Part shown: piece by piece, positions 1 to 8,359 of the stretch
How positions within the stretch are numbered: the stretch's first letter is position 1
Layout of the letters: every line of letters starts with the position of its first letter
Assembly: GCF_004123845.1 (NCBI RefSeq)
Contig: NZ_NBDP01000030.1
Location: 62,001 to 126,000 of the forward strand
Origin: Allobosea sp. Tri-44
Lineage (GTDB): Bacteria; Pseudomonadota; Alphaproteobacteria; Rhizobiales; Beijerinckiaceae
Length of the DNA stretch: 64,000 nt
Direction of reading: 5' to 3'
Notes under the pieces: model-generated
What the model was told of the DNA's origin: nothing
The model's database searches: none
The model's input: the letters and a program-made list of their open reading frames with translations, nothing else
Position numbers and translations under genes: made by a program

Positions 1-1
1 G

Positions 2-742
2 GCGCGTAACCGGCTGGAGGAGATGGAGCGCAATCGCTCGCCCGAGCTGCGCCGCCCCGACGCGAACAGCGCGACGGCACTCGATCCGGCGACGCCGGAG
101 GGGCGGGAGGCGCTGCTGCTGAGCGTACTGAGCCTCGACCATCCGGTTCCCCGCGGGCGCCTCGAAGCGCAAGGGCGCGCCTTGCAGGCCTACCAGGAGA
201 GCAAGCAGCACCGCGCCATTGCGGTATCGCCGAAGCAGCAGCGGAGCTTTCGCGTCTCCGACAGCCCCTCCGCAGCGGCGGCCGAGGAACTGGTCCTGGA
301 GCGCTGCCAGCTGCGCAACGACGAGCCCTGCGTCCTCCTCGCCGTGAACGAGGTGTTCCGCACGCCGCAACAAGGCGGCGAGTGGCAGCGCCGGGAGATG
401 GAGCGGCTGCGCCATGATGGGCCCTATCGCCCCGACAAGGTGCCGGCGATCACGGCGGAACGGCGCAAGGAAGCGGACATTGCCGGCTATGGTCGGGCGC
501 GCGAACCGAAGGCGATGGCGATCCACCCGCTAGGCCGCATCTTCGTCAAGACCGGGGCAGCCAGCGCCTTCGCAGCCGAGACCGAGGCCTTGAAAGTCTG
601 CAACGAGGACCCGGCCCGCGATGGGGCGACCGGCTCCTGCCTCCTTTACGCCGCCGGCAACACGGTTGTGCTGCCCGGCCACCACACCGCGCCGCTCGCG
701 ACCGATCCGGCGCGCCCAGCGACACCGGCGAGCGGGCGGTGA
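2..742 (+). CDS. Hypothetical protein with two Cys-containing repeat units, 5' end outside window
   Basis: The frame is open to the first bases of the window, so the real start lies further left; 246 residues are visible. I do not recognise the protein as a whole. Two similar units are visible, one with RCQLRNDEPCVLLAVNE in the middle and one with GATGSCLLYAAGNTVV near the C-terminus. Both place a Cys before a short hydrophobic run ending in Asn, a pattern seen at the C-termini of some Hyphomicrobiales TPR or cyclase-like proteins. The last residues are Pro/Ala/Thr rich. Codon use is strongly GC-rich like the chromosomal genes, unlike the lower-GC genes that follow from 1253. Function is unknown. 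Confidence 0.6.
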   Translation, partial: ARNRLEEMERNRSPELRRPDANSATALDPATPEGREALLLSVLSLDHPVPRGRLEAQGRALQAYQESKQHRAIAVSPKQQRSFRVSDSPSAAAAEELVLERCQLRNDEPCVLLAVNEVFRTPQQGGEWQRREMERLRHDGPYRPDKVPAITAERRKEADIAGYGRAREPKAMAIHPLGRIFVKTGAASAFAAETEALKVCNEDPARDGATGSCLLYAAGNTVVLPGHHTAPLATDPARPATPASGR

Positions 743-946
743 GGGCTGGTGTAGGCGTCGGCTACACTAATTTGGGAGCCCACGGGACAAACGAGCAGCC
801 ATCGAATGGTCGATCATCTCGGCCAGTTTCCGAAGCTCATGGCGCCCTCCCCGCAGCGATCGCCCGTATAGCGTGAACTCGCGAGGAAGCGAGATATTGC
901 CGCGAGCGGCTTGTCCGTTCCGGACCAACGGAACAAGGTTCGAGAG

Positions 947-1444
947 ATGCCCTACACCGACCCGCTCGAGCCGATGCTCCAACGCGCAGACGAGCTGCGC
1001 CGCCAGATTGCCCTGCGCATTGTCGAGGAAGCCGGCGCTACGCCACCACCCTCCCCGTCAGCCGATCACCTCGCCGCCGCCGACGAGGCGATCGCCGCCT
1101 GGGACGAGCAGGGCGAGGAAGAGCAGGACCAGCGGGCGTTCCGGGATATCGGGCCGTTGCAGGAGCTGCTGGCGGAGCATCAGCGACGGTGGAGCGGATC
1201 GTGGATGAGCGGGATCGGAGGTTGGGGTGAAACTGGCGCCCCAATGGACACTTCACTTGGTAGCCAACATCTGGAATTTGAGCGGTGGCATAGTCAAATA
1301 CGGATGGAGCGGCATGCTCGAATATTTAGTGGCTTCAGCGTTAGCAATAGCTTCAGCTGCCAGTTTTCGACCCTGAACACTGAGTTGTTGCTGCTCCAGC
1401 GCGGCTCTGGCAACACGACCCTGCAAGTCCGCGACGACGCTTGA
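947..1444 (+). CDS. Small acidic hypothetical ORF, probably truncated at its 3' end
   Basis: The first 90 or so codons (MPYTDPLEPMLQRADELRRQ onward) have the GC-rich third positions of the host and give an acidic, helix-prone protein rich in Glu and Gln. From about 1230 the frame changes to host-unlike codons and runs antisense into the 3' end of the protease gene at 1253-2965. The most likely reading is a chromosomal gene whose tail was replaced when the lower-GC segment arrived. An in-frame TTG start at 911 is possible. An antisense ORF at 767-982 competes with the N-terminus and cannot be fully excluded. No family was recognised. Confidence 0.35.
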   Translation: MPYTDPLEPMLQRADELRRQIALRIVEEAGATPPPSPSADHLAAADEAIAAWDEQGEEEQDQRAFRDIGPLQELLAEHQRRWSGSWMSGIGGWGETGAPMDTSLGSQHLEFERWHSQIRMERHARIFSGFSVSNSFSCQFSTLNTELLLLQRGSGNTTLQVRDDA

Positions 1445-2965
1445 TTCCTCGGTCGTGGTCGCGATAAGCGACCTTGCCAGCCGCGCGAGTGCCTCACCCT
1501 TCAGGTCGGCATTCGCCTTCTTGTTATCCGGGATATTTCTGCTCTCATCGGCGAGACCAGACGCAATGTAGCTTACGCTCGCTTTCCGAGCGATCTCCCT
1601 TGCGCTGGCCGGCAGCGATGCTTTTTCAGCGACTTGACTCAGTTCGAAGCCCAGGGCGATGCGCCTATCCGGGCTGAAATTCGTTCCGACGAGAGATTTT
1701 TCTTCGATGCGTATCGTCTCGATCGCGCCGACGCCCGCATTTTCCTTGATAAGGGACAAAATTGTATCGTCGAAACTGTTCATCACGGGAATATCCGGTT
1801 CATTCGACTGAGAAATCAGGGCGGCACGCTTATACGAAAAATCGACCAACCTATAACTCAGCAATGCCTGTTTTTCGGTGATTGCAGACGTAAATACATT
1901 AAAATAATTCTTTTGCTCGAGCTTTTTCTCGGATGATACACTTCTAAAAGCGGCCACGACCTGCAGCAGATCAACCCAGCGCAATTTCGTTTCTTTTACC
2001 ATCGCCATAGTCATTACTGTTGATTCAGGATCGTCGAGATCCACTCGCGATATGACCTGAATCAATTTTTTGACCAGCTCCGAGTAATCTTGCCTTATGA
2101 GCCTTCCAATCGACGACGCCTTATTTCTATAACTTTCAGATACGACGCCATCAACAATGCATCGCGATGGCACAACTTTAACAAGAACCTTATCTTTAAC
2201 CAACTCGCGCAAAAGAGTGTGATTTTGCTCAAGCGTCAGCTTGTCCAGATCCAGCTTGGCGCCAGCTGCGGCATCTACCCTTTTCGTATATTGCTGAAAT
2301 GCACGAACCGCCTCTTTCAAACCGGGAGAGCTTGCGTTCGCTGGCAGAATAAACCGGCTCGACAGGCCAAGAATGCCACATTGCTGCTCCCCAAATACGG
2401 GAGACCCACTAAAGCCGCGGTCATAGGACGGGATTTCAAGCATTACGACGTTCGTTGCATCGCACGCTTTAACCGGATCATCGGCGCCGGACCATTCGGC
2501 TCCGACTATTTGTCTGATGGCACCTGACGTCACGAATACGTTCGATCCGACAAGCTCGGTGCCGGTCGGACGATCATAGGCCACATGCATGGCCGGATAT
2601 GGATGAAGACCGAGACTTGGCTCTTTAAGTCTTGCCTTGAGGATAGCCCAATCTTCATGCAGAAGACCCGCGTTATTGCCTGAAACAACGCGTTCGAAAT
2701 CGGCTTCGAAGTTTCCGCGCTTGAGGACGAGCTTTCGCCCCGCGGTTGGGCCGCTTTCGAGCGCGAGCACGTGGTAGGCCGTGGCAAACAGCGCTTGATC
2801 GGCATCGATGACAAACGCTGTTCCGACCTTCTGGTCGGCTGGTTTTTCGACCACGTCGAAAACTGCGTGCTCGGGGCTCTTAAGGGCACATTCTCCCGCG
2901 GAGACAGGCGCTGATATCAATAGCGATGTTCCAATCAGGAGCGCTCGTGCGAATTGCAAGCTCAT
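1253..2965 (-). CDS. Exported trypsin-like serine protease with long uncharacterised C-terminal region
   Basis: The 570-residue product begins with a Sec signal peptide (hydrophobic residues 7-22, likely cut near SAG/EC). A chymotrypsin-fold domain follows with all three catalytic residues visible: His65 in ATAYH, Asp105 in HEDWAI and Ser186 in GFSGSP. Residues from about 210 to 570 show no family I recognise and look mostly helical. I chose ATG 2965 because GAGGAG lies just upstream; an in-frame TTG at 2980 overlaps that site. It follows the CHAP gene by 11 bases, so the pair is probably one transcript. G+C is clearly lower than in neighbouring genes, which suggests transfer. Natural substrate is unknown. 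Confidence 0.75.
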   Translation of the reverse strand: MSLQFARALLIGTSLLISAPVSAGECALKSPEHAVFDVVEKPADQKVGTAFVIDADQALFATAYHVLALESGPTAGRKLVLKRGNFEADFERVVSGNNAGLLHEDWAILKARLKEPSLGLHPYPAMHVAYDRPTGTELVGSNVFVTSGAIRQIVGAEWSGADDPVKACDATNVVMLEIPSYDRGFSGSPVFGEQQCGILGLSSRFILPANASSPGLKEAVRAFQQYTKRVDAAAGAKLDLDKLTLEQNHTLLRELVKDKVLVKVVPSRCIVDGVVSESYRNKASSIGRLIRQDYSELVKKLIQVISRVDLDDPESTVMTMAMVKETKLRWVDLLQVVAAFRSVSSEKKLEQKNYFNVFTSAITEKQALLSYRLVDFSYKRAALISQSNEPDIPVMNSFDDTILSLIKENAGVGAIETIRIEEKSLVGTNFSPDRRIALGFELSQVAEKASLPASAREIARKASVSYIASGLADESRNIPDNKKANADLKGEALARLARSLIATTTEESSVVADLQGRVARAALEQQQLSVQGRKLAAEAIANAEATKYSSMPLHPYLTMPPLKFQMLATK

Positions 2966-2976
2966 GATCGCTCTCC

Positions 2977-3786
2977 TCAACCGTGGAGAATCTCGTGTGT
3001 CCTGAACGAATTGAATTCGAGGCGGGAGGACGATCTATTGAACTTGGAAATGTTGACCTCGCCGCCGTTGTAGTCGTTCTGTGCTCCTTGATTTCCGCCT
3101 AGCACCCAGATGGCGCGCGCCTTACCATTTTGATCAAGATCGACATCATGGACAAAGCCGACATGGCCCGCCCAACTCTCGGCCTTGTTTTGAAACACGG
3201 CTAGATCGCCTCGGCGAACCGTTCCTTCATCGGAGATTTTGTTGAAGTGAGAACGATAGGCTGACGATGCTGCGCCAGTCTGATACGGCCAGATCCGGCT
3301 CGCGTCGCCCTTGCCGATGCGCGACCGCTCGATGATCCACGAGACGAACGCAGCGCACCAGTAAGTCGTGTCGCCTGCTGGCTTCCGGAAGCCTGTCGCA
3401 TCGAAAAAGCCCATAATGACTGGGTTTCCCCTAACGGGCCACTCGCGCGCATAGTAAGAATATAGACGGCGCTCTTCATCCGTTTCGCCGACCTTGCCTT
3501 CACGCCACTGACGAAAGCGGTCCGCAGTGGCATAGGGAGTGGCGCCTTTAGGAATATCTTCAAGCAATTTTTTGCCGCGCTCGACCTCTTGCCTGTAAGG
3601 GCTCTCTTTGCCAGTTACCTGATCGAGCTCTTCTGCATATTCTTCAACTGTTGGAACTCTGAGGCCTGCCGGAAATTGGACCGGTGGAGGCTCAATTGAA
3701 GATGATTGTGCGAAAACCCGATTTCCGGAAGCTAAAATCATTGGTAAGAGCCAACTTGATTTGGCAACAAGGCGGCGTGAGATCAT
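2977..3786 (-). CDS. Exported CHAP/NlpC-P60-type peptidoglycan amidase-like protein
   Basis: The 269-residue product starts with SRRLVAK and a hydrophobic stretch, resembling a Tat or Sec signal ending near VFAQ. A helical region (about 45-115) precedes a papain-like amidase domain with candidate catalytic Cys144 in YWCAAFVSW and His208 in AGHVGFV. The same arrangement is found in CHAP domains and the TIGR02594-type family, which cut peptidoglycan peptide or amide bonds. The start has a strong ribosome site (GGGGAGGAG a few bases upstream). It is the first gene of a two-gene operon with the exported protease downstream. Lower G+C than the host background suggests acquisition. A housekeeping wall hydrolase or an antagonistic effector are both possible. 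Confidence 0.7.
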   Translation of the reverse strand: MISRRLVAKSSWLLPMILASGNRVFAQSSSIEPPPVQFPAGLRVPTVEEYAEELDQVTGKESPYRQEVERGKKLLEDIPKGATPYATADRFRQWREGKVGETDEERRLYSYYAREWPVRGNPVIMGFFDATGFRKPAGDTTYWCAAFVSWIIERSRIGKGDASRIWPYQTGAASSAYRSHFNKISDEGTVRRGDLAVFQNKAESWAGHVGFVHDVDLDQNGKARAIWVLGGNQGAQNDYNGGEVNISKFNRSSSRLEFNSFRTHEILHG

Positions 3787-3920
3787 TATCTCCTCCCCTT
3801 ACCACGATAAATTTTTGGATCGCACTCAACCTACGATAGGCTACTTTACGTCAAACCATCGCACAAGGCCATTGATGACGAGCTGACCGCGCCGATGAAC
3901 CGCAAGCGGCTTTCAGATCA

Positions 3921-4081
3921 GCCCGATTGTCCAAAGCCCTTCCCAAGCGCTTCATCGCAGATGGCATGCAGAAAGCTGCGGCTCGCCGCTTGGCCGAAGC
4001 CGGGGGCGGCGCGCACGAAATCAAGTCAATCACAGGTCGCACGACAACGAGGTCCAGCGCTGCGCCGAGGCAGTCGTATAG
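3921..4081 (+). pseudogene. Tyrosine recombinase (phage/island integrase) C-terminal remnant
   Basis: The frame reads GMQKAAARRLAEAG followed by AHEIKSITGR, closely matching the integrase catalytic core pattern (HGLRKAAARRLAEAG, then ITGH). At 4038-4042 the bases CGCAC stand where CAC would restore ITGH, and the adjacent frame then reads HDNEVQRCAEAVV before a stop at 4079-4081. This fits a two-base insertion. The conserved HxxR is also changed to DxxQ, and the upstream two thirds and the catalytic Tyr are gone, so it is inactive. It lies about 110 bases beyond the 3' end of tRNA-Phe, where an island integrase is expected. Confidence 0.6.
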
Positions 4082-4189
4082 GCAGCTCCAGCTCAGCGGA
4101 CGATCCAAAAGTCGCCGTGGCCAAAGGCGGAGCTTCGGCTTCGCAAACTCAGCGCAAATAGCTGGTAATATTGAAGAATTCGAAAGAGA

Positions 4190-4265
4190 TGGTGCCCAGG
4201 GCTGGAATCGAACCAGCGACACTGCGATTTTCAGTCGCATGCTCTACCAACTGAGCTACCTGGGC
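4190..4265 (-). tRNA. tRNA-Phe (anticodon GAA)
   Basis: Read on the minus strand this is a complete 76-nt tRNA. The acceptor arm GCCCAGG pairs with CCTGGGC, there is a D-loop with AGCTCAGTTGGTAGAGC, the anticodon loop is CTGAAAA giving GAA for phenylalanine, the T-arm carries GGTTCGATTCC, and the discriminator A is followed by an encoded CCA. The 3' end points toward the integrase remnant and the low-GC genes, so this tRNA is the likely insertion target of the element to its left. No second copy of the tRNA 3' end was seen elsewhere in the window. Confidence 0.97.
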
Positions 4266-4661
4266 GTCCCGCGAAGCGCGCTGCGCTTCGGTTGGTGGGA
4301 GGCGATATAGATGCATGGGCACGGGCTGTCCAGCCGACAAACGATCCGGCCCGCCTGAAATTTTCGTCCGGGGCTGCGCAGGCGTCAAAACAGCGAGCTG
4401 CACGGCCGTTTCGCGGCGCCAAAGCGGATGCAGCCGCCAATCCGACAAGCCGCGGGCTTGGCCCGCCTTCCGGCATGAACAAACCCTGGAACCAAAGCGT
4501 CGCGGCCGGGTTGATGCGGCGGCGCCGGTGACGGCGCCGTGCCTACCGCCGATCTGGAGCAAGCCGCTTATGTACCGGTGGCTCGATCGTGCGGCAGGCG
4601 GAATTTTAGGGCGATGAGCCCAACGGAAAGTACCTGACCCGTCGCGCGGCGGTCAGTGAAC
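4266..4661. other. Gene-free interval between tRNA-Phe and yacG
   Basis: No reading frame here looks coding on either strand. Codon composition is unstructured and short ORFs overlap in all frames. The interval ends in a strong hairpin at 4662-4700, so part of it may be transcribed as a non-coding RNA, but no known RNA family was recognised. Confidence 0.5.
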
Positions 4662-4700
4662 GGCCCGGCGTCCTCCCGAGAGGGAGGTGCCGGGCCTTTC
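4662..4700 (+). terminator. Strong hairpin, terminator-like
   Basis: GGCCCGGC pairs with GCCGGGCC, and inside it CCTCCC pairs with GGGAGG around a GAGA loop. TTTC follows on the plus strand. The stem is very stable but the T-run is short, so it may be a terminator or a structured RNA end. There is no coding gene immediately upstream on the plus strand. Confidence 0.45.
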
Positions 4701-4714
4701 CATGTCTGGGCTAT

Positions 4715-4805
4715 CCGTCATTGCGAGCGGAGCGAAGCAATCCAGGGGCGGCAGTGCGGCCAGTCCCCCTGGATTGCTTCGTCGCTTTGCTCCTCGCAAT
4801 GACGG
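4715..4805. repeat. Long inverted repeat, family A copy 1
   Basis: Outer arms CCGTCATTGCGAG and CTCGCAATGACGG are exact inverses, and inner arms (GAAGCAATCCAG and CTGGATTGCTTC) continue the pairing. A near copy lies at 14873-14963. It fills the gap before the 3' end of yacG and resembles repetitive extragenic palindromes of Hyphomicrobiales. Confidence 0.85.
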
Positions 4806-4828
4806 TTTTGCAGCGATCCCGAAGGACC

Positions 4829-5038
4829 TCAGTCGTCCTCACCCCGCCGCATCGGCACTTCCTCGGCCTCTTCCACCGGCTCGCCCGGAATCACGTAATT
4901 GCCCTTGAGCCAGCGGCCGAGATCGATGTCGGAGCAGCGGCCCGAGCAGAACGGCTTGAAGCGCTGCACGGCCGGCTTGCCGCAGATCGGGCAGGGCCGC
5001 GCAGGAGGGGCAGGATTCTCGGGTTGTTCAGGCGCCAT
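4829..5038 (-). CDS. yacG: DNA gyrase inhibitor YacG, zinc-binding
   Basis: This 69-residue protein has the YacG signature: CPICGK at 16-21 and [14 protein letters not shown] starting at 30, giving four zinc-ligand cysteines (16, 19, 31, 35). YacG family members bind the GyrB subunit and inhibit gyrase. The C-terminus is acidic, as is usual. Its start overlaps the 3' end of the SDR gene by 11 bases, so translation is probably coupled. In many alphaproteobacteria yacG sits close to maf; here two unrelated genes lie between them. Confidence 0.93.
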   Translation of the reverse strand: MAPEQPENPAPPARPCPICGKPAVQRFKPFCSGRCSDIDLGRWLKGNYVIPGEPVEEAEEVPMRRGEDD

Positions 5039-5852
5039 ATTGCAAGGTCACTCCGCCATCGACTGGAAGCTCGATGCCGGTGACATAGCGCGCTTCGTCG
5101 CTGGCGAGAAAGAGCGCTGCCCAGGCGACATCCCAGGCCTCGCCCATATGGCCCATCGGAACCTGCCGGTCGCGCGCCGCCCACATCGCCGCGACGTCGC
5201 CCTTGCCATAGGACTGGGCGAGCCCGGCAGAATGCTCGACCATCGGCGTCTTCATCAGCCCCGGCAGCACGGCGTTCACCCGGATCTTCTGCGGCGCGTA
5301 TTGCGCCGCGGTGGTGCGGGTGAGCTGGTTCATCGCCGCCTTGCTGGCGCCATAGCTGGCATAGGGCACGCCGGTGTGGCGGATCGAGGCGATCGAGGAG
5401 ATGTTGATGATCGAGCCGCCCTGCCCGCTTTCGGCGAACTGGCGCTGCATCACCGGGATGACGTGCTTCATCGCCAGGAAGCAGCCGGTCAGGTTGACCT
5501 TGAAGACACGCTCCCAGGTTTCGAGCGGCAGGTCGACGACGCTGCCGACCTCGGCGATGCCGACATTGTTGTCGAGCACATCGATGCGGCCGTAAGCCTT
5601 GAGCGTCGCCTCGACGAGCGCGCCGAGATCGTCCGGGCTGGTGACGTCGGTGCGGATCGCGAAGGCCTCGCCGCCCTCGCCCTTGATGATGCTGGCGGTC
5701 TCCTGCGCGGCTTCAAGATTGCGGTCGGCGCAGACGACTTTGGCGCCTTCGCGGGCGAACACGGTCGCAGTCGCCTTGCCATTGCCCCAGCCCGGGCCGA
5801 TCGAGCCCGCGCCCGCGACGATCGCGACCTTGCCTTGAAGACGTCCAGCCAT
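5028..5852 (-). CDS. SDR family oxidoreductase
   Basis: The 274-residue product is a classical short-chain dehydrogenase. The N-terminal nucleotide loop is [13 protein letters not shown], an extended form of the usual TGxxxGxG. NNVG follows strand 4, and the active-site Tyr and Lys occur in YGASK. The C-terminal PVDGG motif is typical. I chose ATG 5852 because the fold begins directly after it; earlier in-frame ATGs (5879, 5951) would add arginine-rich sequence with no family match. Substrate is unknown. It lies downstream of a lactate-permease-family gene on the same strand and may share its transcript, which would hint at a hydroxy acid or polyol substrate, but that is speculation. Confidence 0.88.
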   Translation of the reverse strand: MAGRLQGKVAIVAGAGSIGPGWGNGKATATVFAREGAKVVCADRNLEAAQETASIIKGEGGEAFAIRTDVTSPDDLGALVEATLKAYGRIDVLDNNVGIAEVGSVVDLPLETWERVFKVNLTGCFLAMKHVIPVMQRQFAESGQGGSIINISSIASIRHTGVPYASYGASKAAMNQLTRTTAAQYAPQKIRVNAVLPGLMKTPMVEHSAGLAQSYGKGDVAAMWAARDRQVPMGHMGEAWDVAWAALFLASDEARYVTGIELPVDGGVTLQYGA

Positions 5853-5977
5853 TCCAGCATTCCCTGCCCTGCGCGCCATCTGATGCCAGCGCCTTCGTGA
5901 TGGCGACAGCATCGGCACTCGCAGCGGCCGGAGCAAGCGCATGGCATGCAAGCCGGCATGCGCCCCGGCGCCCGGCC

Positions 5978-7405
5978 TCAGGCGAGCTGTGCGGCTATCA
6001 GCGCGATGGCAATGGTGAACCCTGCGACCAGCGCGAACCAGGGCCAGAGCGCGCGCATCGCCTGCCCGGTTTCGGCCGTCGTCGCCTTGATCAGGACCTG
6101 GCCCATGGTGACGCGGACCGGGCTGACCGCGGTGAGCAGGCTGCCGGCAACGACCGCGGCGGCGATCACCGCGAGCCTCGCCTCGCCGGCCGGGACGAGC
6201 GCGGTCGCGAGCGGCATCGAGACGGCACCCGCGCCGGTATTGGAGCCGGTGAGATAGCCGCCGAGCGCGCCGGCGACCGGGACGATCCCGGCCGACCAGG
6301 AGCCGAGCACGCCGCTGACGGCAAGCCCGATGCCGCCGGCGAGGCCGGAGCCGACCATGATCCAGGCCATGCCGACGAGCAGGAAGGTCAATAGCGCCGC
6401 GCGTCCCGAGCGCTGCAGGGTCAATCTCATTAACGCCGTCGCCTGCCTTGCCCCGCCCCGGTGCAAAACGACGACGAGCGCGATGGCGATGAGCGGGAGG
6501 GCCGGCGAGAGCAGCGGCGCGAAAGCCGAGGCGTCGGCGAAAGGCTTGAAGGACGGGGTCTCCAGCCGGTCATGGATCGCCGGCACCAGCCGCATCAGCG
6601 CGAGCGCGACGACCAGCGCGATATAGGGCGCAAGCCGCACCAGCAGCGCCCGGTCGAGCCCGGCCCAGCCCCTGACCCGCAGGAAGCGCAGCAGCATCAC
6701 CGGCGCCAGCGCCGCGATCGCGGCAAGCTCCAGTGGCAAAGTGAGATTGGCGGCGACCAGCAGGGCCATCAGCAATCCGATGAGGCCGGCCCATTCAAGG
6801 CGGTCGGCGAGCGCCGGCGGCAGCCCGGCCTGGCGCGACAGGCGCCAGAACAAAGGCAGCAGCACCGCGCCGAGCAGCGCCGTCACCAGCGCGATCCGCC
6901 AGATCAGCGCGGTGAGCGAGACGGAGGCGATGTCGGCACTGATCCTGGTGCCAATGCCGAGCGCGCCCCAGGGCACCAGGATCTGGCTGAAGGTGGCGAG
7001 CGCCAGCGCCGGCGCCTTGTCGACCCCGAGCCGGCGGGCGCCCGAGACGGCGACGACATAGCCGACGCCGAAGCCGGTCGCGGTTTCAAGGAACGGCCCG
7101 CGCAGCAGGCAGGCCTCGGCCAGCGCGCCATGCTCGGGGCGAGCCGGGTCGGCATCGGCCTGCGCCCGCTCGAGGCTGAGCGAGAAGGCGAGCCCGGCAA
7201 CGATGACCAGCGTCGCCGGCAGGCCGATCCAGGCGCCGGCGGCGAAATGCCGGGCGATCGCAGCCGCATCCGGATGGGCCGGGCCCGCGAGGAAAGCGAC
7301 GAGCGCGGCGCAGATCGTGCCGAGCGCTCCGGCGGTCAGCGCCGAACGTCCGGAGAGGATCAGCCCGAGGAAGAGGATGAGCGGCGAGAGCCAGATCAGG
7401 ACCAT
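5978..7405 (-). CDS. L-lactate permease family transporter (LctP/LldP-like)
   Basis: This 475-residue inner-membrane protein has about 12-14 hydrophobic segments and two family hallmarks: GPFLETATGFGVG near residue 105 and GSNTGAGAVSMPLATALV in the C-terminal half. LctP family members import lactate or glycolate by proton symport. It is shorter than the roughly 550-residue E. coli LldP but the conserved blocks are intact. No strong ribosome site precedes ATG 7405. It lies 22 bases after maf on the same strand and is followed by the SDR gene. No lactate dehydrogenase gene is nearby, so the substrate remains open. Confidence 0.85.
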   Translation of the reverse strand: MVLIWLSPLILFLGLILSGRSALTAGALGTICAALVAFLAGPAHPDAAAIARHFAAGAWIGLPATLVIVAGLAFSLSLERAQADADPARPEHGALAEACLLRGPFLETATGFGVGYVVAVSGARRLGVDKAPALALATFSQILVPWGALGIGTRISADIASVSLTALIWRIALVTALLGAVLLPLFWRLSRQAGLPPALADRLEWAGLIGLLMALLVAANLTLPLELAAIAALAPVMLLRFLRVRGWAGLDRALLVRLAPYIALVVALALMRLVPAIHDRLETPSFKPFADASAFAPLLSPALPLIAIALVVVLHRGGARQATALMRLTLQRSGRAALLTFLLVGMAWIMVGSGLAGGIGLAVSGVLGSWSAGIVPVAGALGGYLTGSNTGAGAVSMPLATALVPAGEARLAVIAAAVVAGSLLTAVSPVRVTMGQVLIKATTAETGQAMRALWPWFALVAGFTIAIALIAAQLA

Positions 7406-7427
7406 GGTCGTCTGGCTTTAAGTCGGC

Positions 7428-8078
7428 TCAGCCGACATTCAGCCAGCCGAGGCGGATCGGGAAGCCCTCGCCGCCGAGCAGGTTGACCGTCTCGTAGAGC
7501 GGCAGGCCGACCACGCCGGTATAGGAACCGACGAGCTTGACGACGAAGGAGCCGGCGATGCCCTGGATGGCATAGGCGCCGGCCTTGCCGCGCCACTCGC
7601 CCGAGGCGAGGTAGTTCTCGATATCCTCGTTGGAGAGCCGCTTGAAGCGCAGCCGCGTCTCGACGATGCGCTCGCGGATCGTGCCCGACGGCGTCGCCAG
7701 CGCGACGCCGGTATAGACGCGGTGCGCCCGGCCGGAGAGCAGGCGCAGGCAGGCGGCCGCCTCGTCGACGATCTCGGCCTTGGGCAGGATGCGCCGGCCG
7801 ACCGCGACGACGGTGTCGGCGGCGAGGATATAGGCGCCTTCGAGATCGGGGCGGGCTTTCAGCCCGGCGAGCCCGGCCTGCGCCTTCGCGTGGGCGAGCC
7901 GGCGGGCGAGATCGCGCGGACGCTCGCTCTTGAGCGGGCTCTCGTCGAGATCCGACGGCAGCAACGCGTCGGGCTTGAGGCCGACCTGTTCGAGCAGGGC
8001 CAGGCGGCGCGGCGAGGCCGAGGCCAGGACCAGTTTCGGCCGCCAGCCCGGCGGTTTCTGGGAGCTGAAGAGATTCAA
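7428..8078 (-). CDS. maf: Maf family nucleoside triphosphate pyrophosphatase
   Basis: The 216-residue protein carries the Maf signature LASASPRR at 18-25, the [11 protein letters not shown] segment and HRVYTGVAL. Maf proteins hydrolyse non-canonical or methylated nucleoside triphosphates and have been linked to septum inhibition. Length is normal (190-215). It is the first gene of a same-strand run (maf, lctP-like, SDR, yacG). The 281 bases upstream hold no gene I can support. Confidence 0.92.
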   Translation of the reverse strand: MNLFSSQKPPGWRPKLVLASASPRRLALLEQVGLKPDALLPSDLDESPLKSERPRDLARRLAHAKAQAGLAGLKARPDLEGAYILAADTVVAVGRRILPKAEIVDEAAACLRLLSGRAHRVYTGVALATPSGTIRERIVETRLRFKRLSNEDIENYLASGEWRGKAGAYAIQGIAGSFVVKLVGSYTGVVGLPLYETVNLLGGEGFPIRLGWLNVG

Positions 8079-8359
8079 GTGTCGGCTCGCTGCGCGTCCC
8101 GGACGGTTTCCCGCAAGGCTTTAGAGCCAGTTGCGGAATATCCCAAGCCCTCTCCTAGGGAGCCGGCCCCCCAGTCGCTTTGCCCCTCGCGCATGGGATG
8201 GCTGCATCTCCTGTGCAATGCGTAGAATTTGAGCGTCGCCATGCATTGTCCCGGATTGCACTAAACGGTTTAGCTTGCCACATGGGACAAGCGGGCGTGG
8301 CGGCGACCCGCAAGGCTCGGCCTATGCGGCCCCCTTCTCGTCACCGGAGAGCTTTCGCC
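8079..8359. other. Divergent intergenic region
   Basis: This gap lies between the starts of maf (minus) and the phasin-like gene (plus), so it should hold both promoters. No RNA gene or repeat was recognised. A C-rich run near 8168 and the AAACGGTTTAGC stretch near 8263 are the only notable compositional features. Confidence 0.4.

Noticed and set aside
767..982. 71-codon minus-strand ORF near the left edge
   Set aside because: No ribosome site or family, and codon bias favours the plus-strand ORF at 947; kept only as a weak alternative.
1..4190. Second copy of the tRNA-Phe 3' end (attachment site)
   Set aside because: I searched by eye for the tRNA 3' sequence to the left and found none; it may lie outside the window.
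3851..4240. Minus-strand 129-codon ORF running into tRNA-Phe
   Set aside because: It overlaps the tRNA and is antisense to the integrase remnant, which has real similarity.
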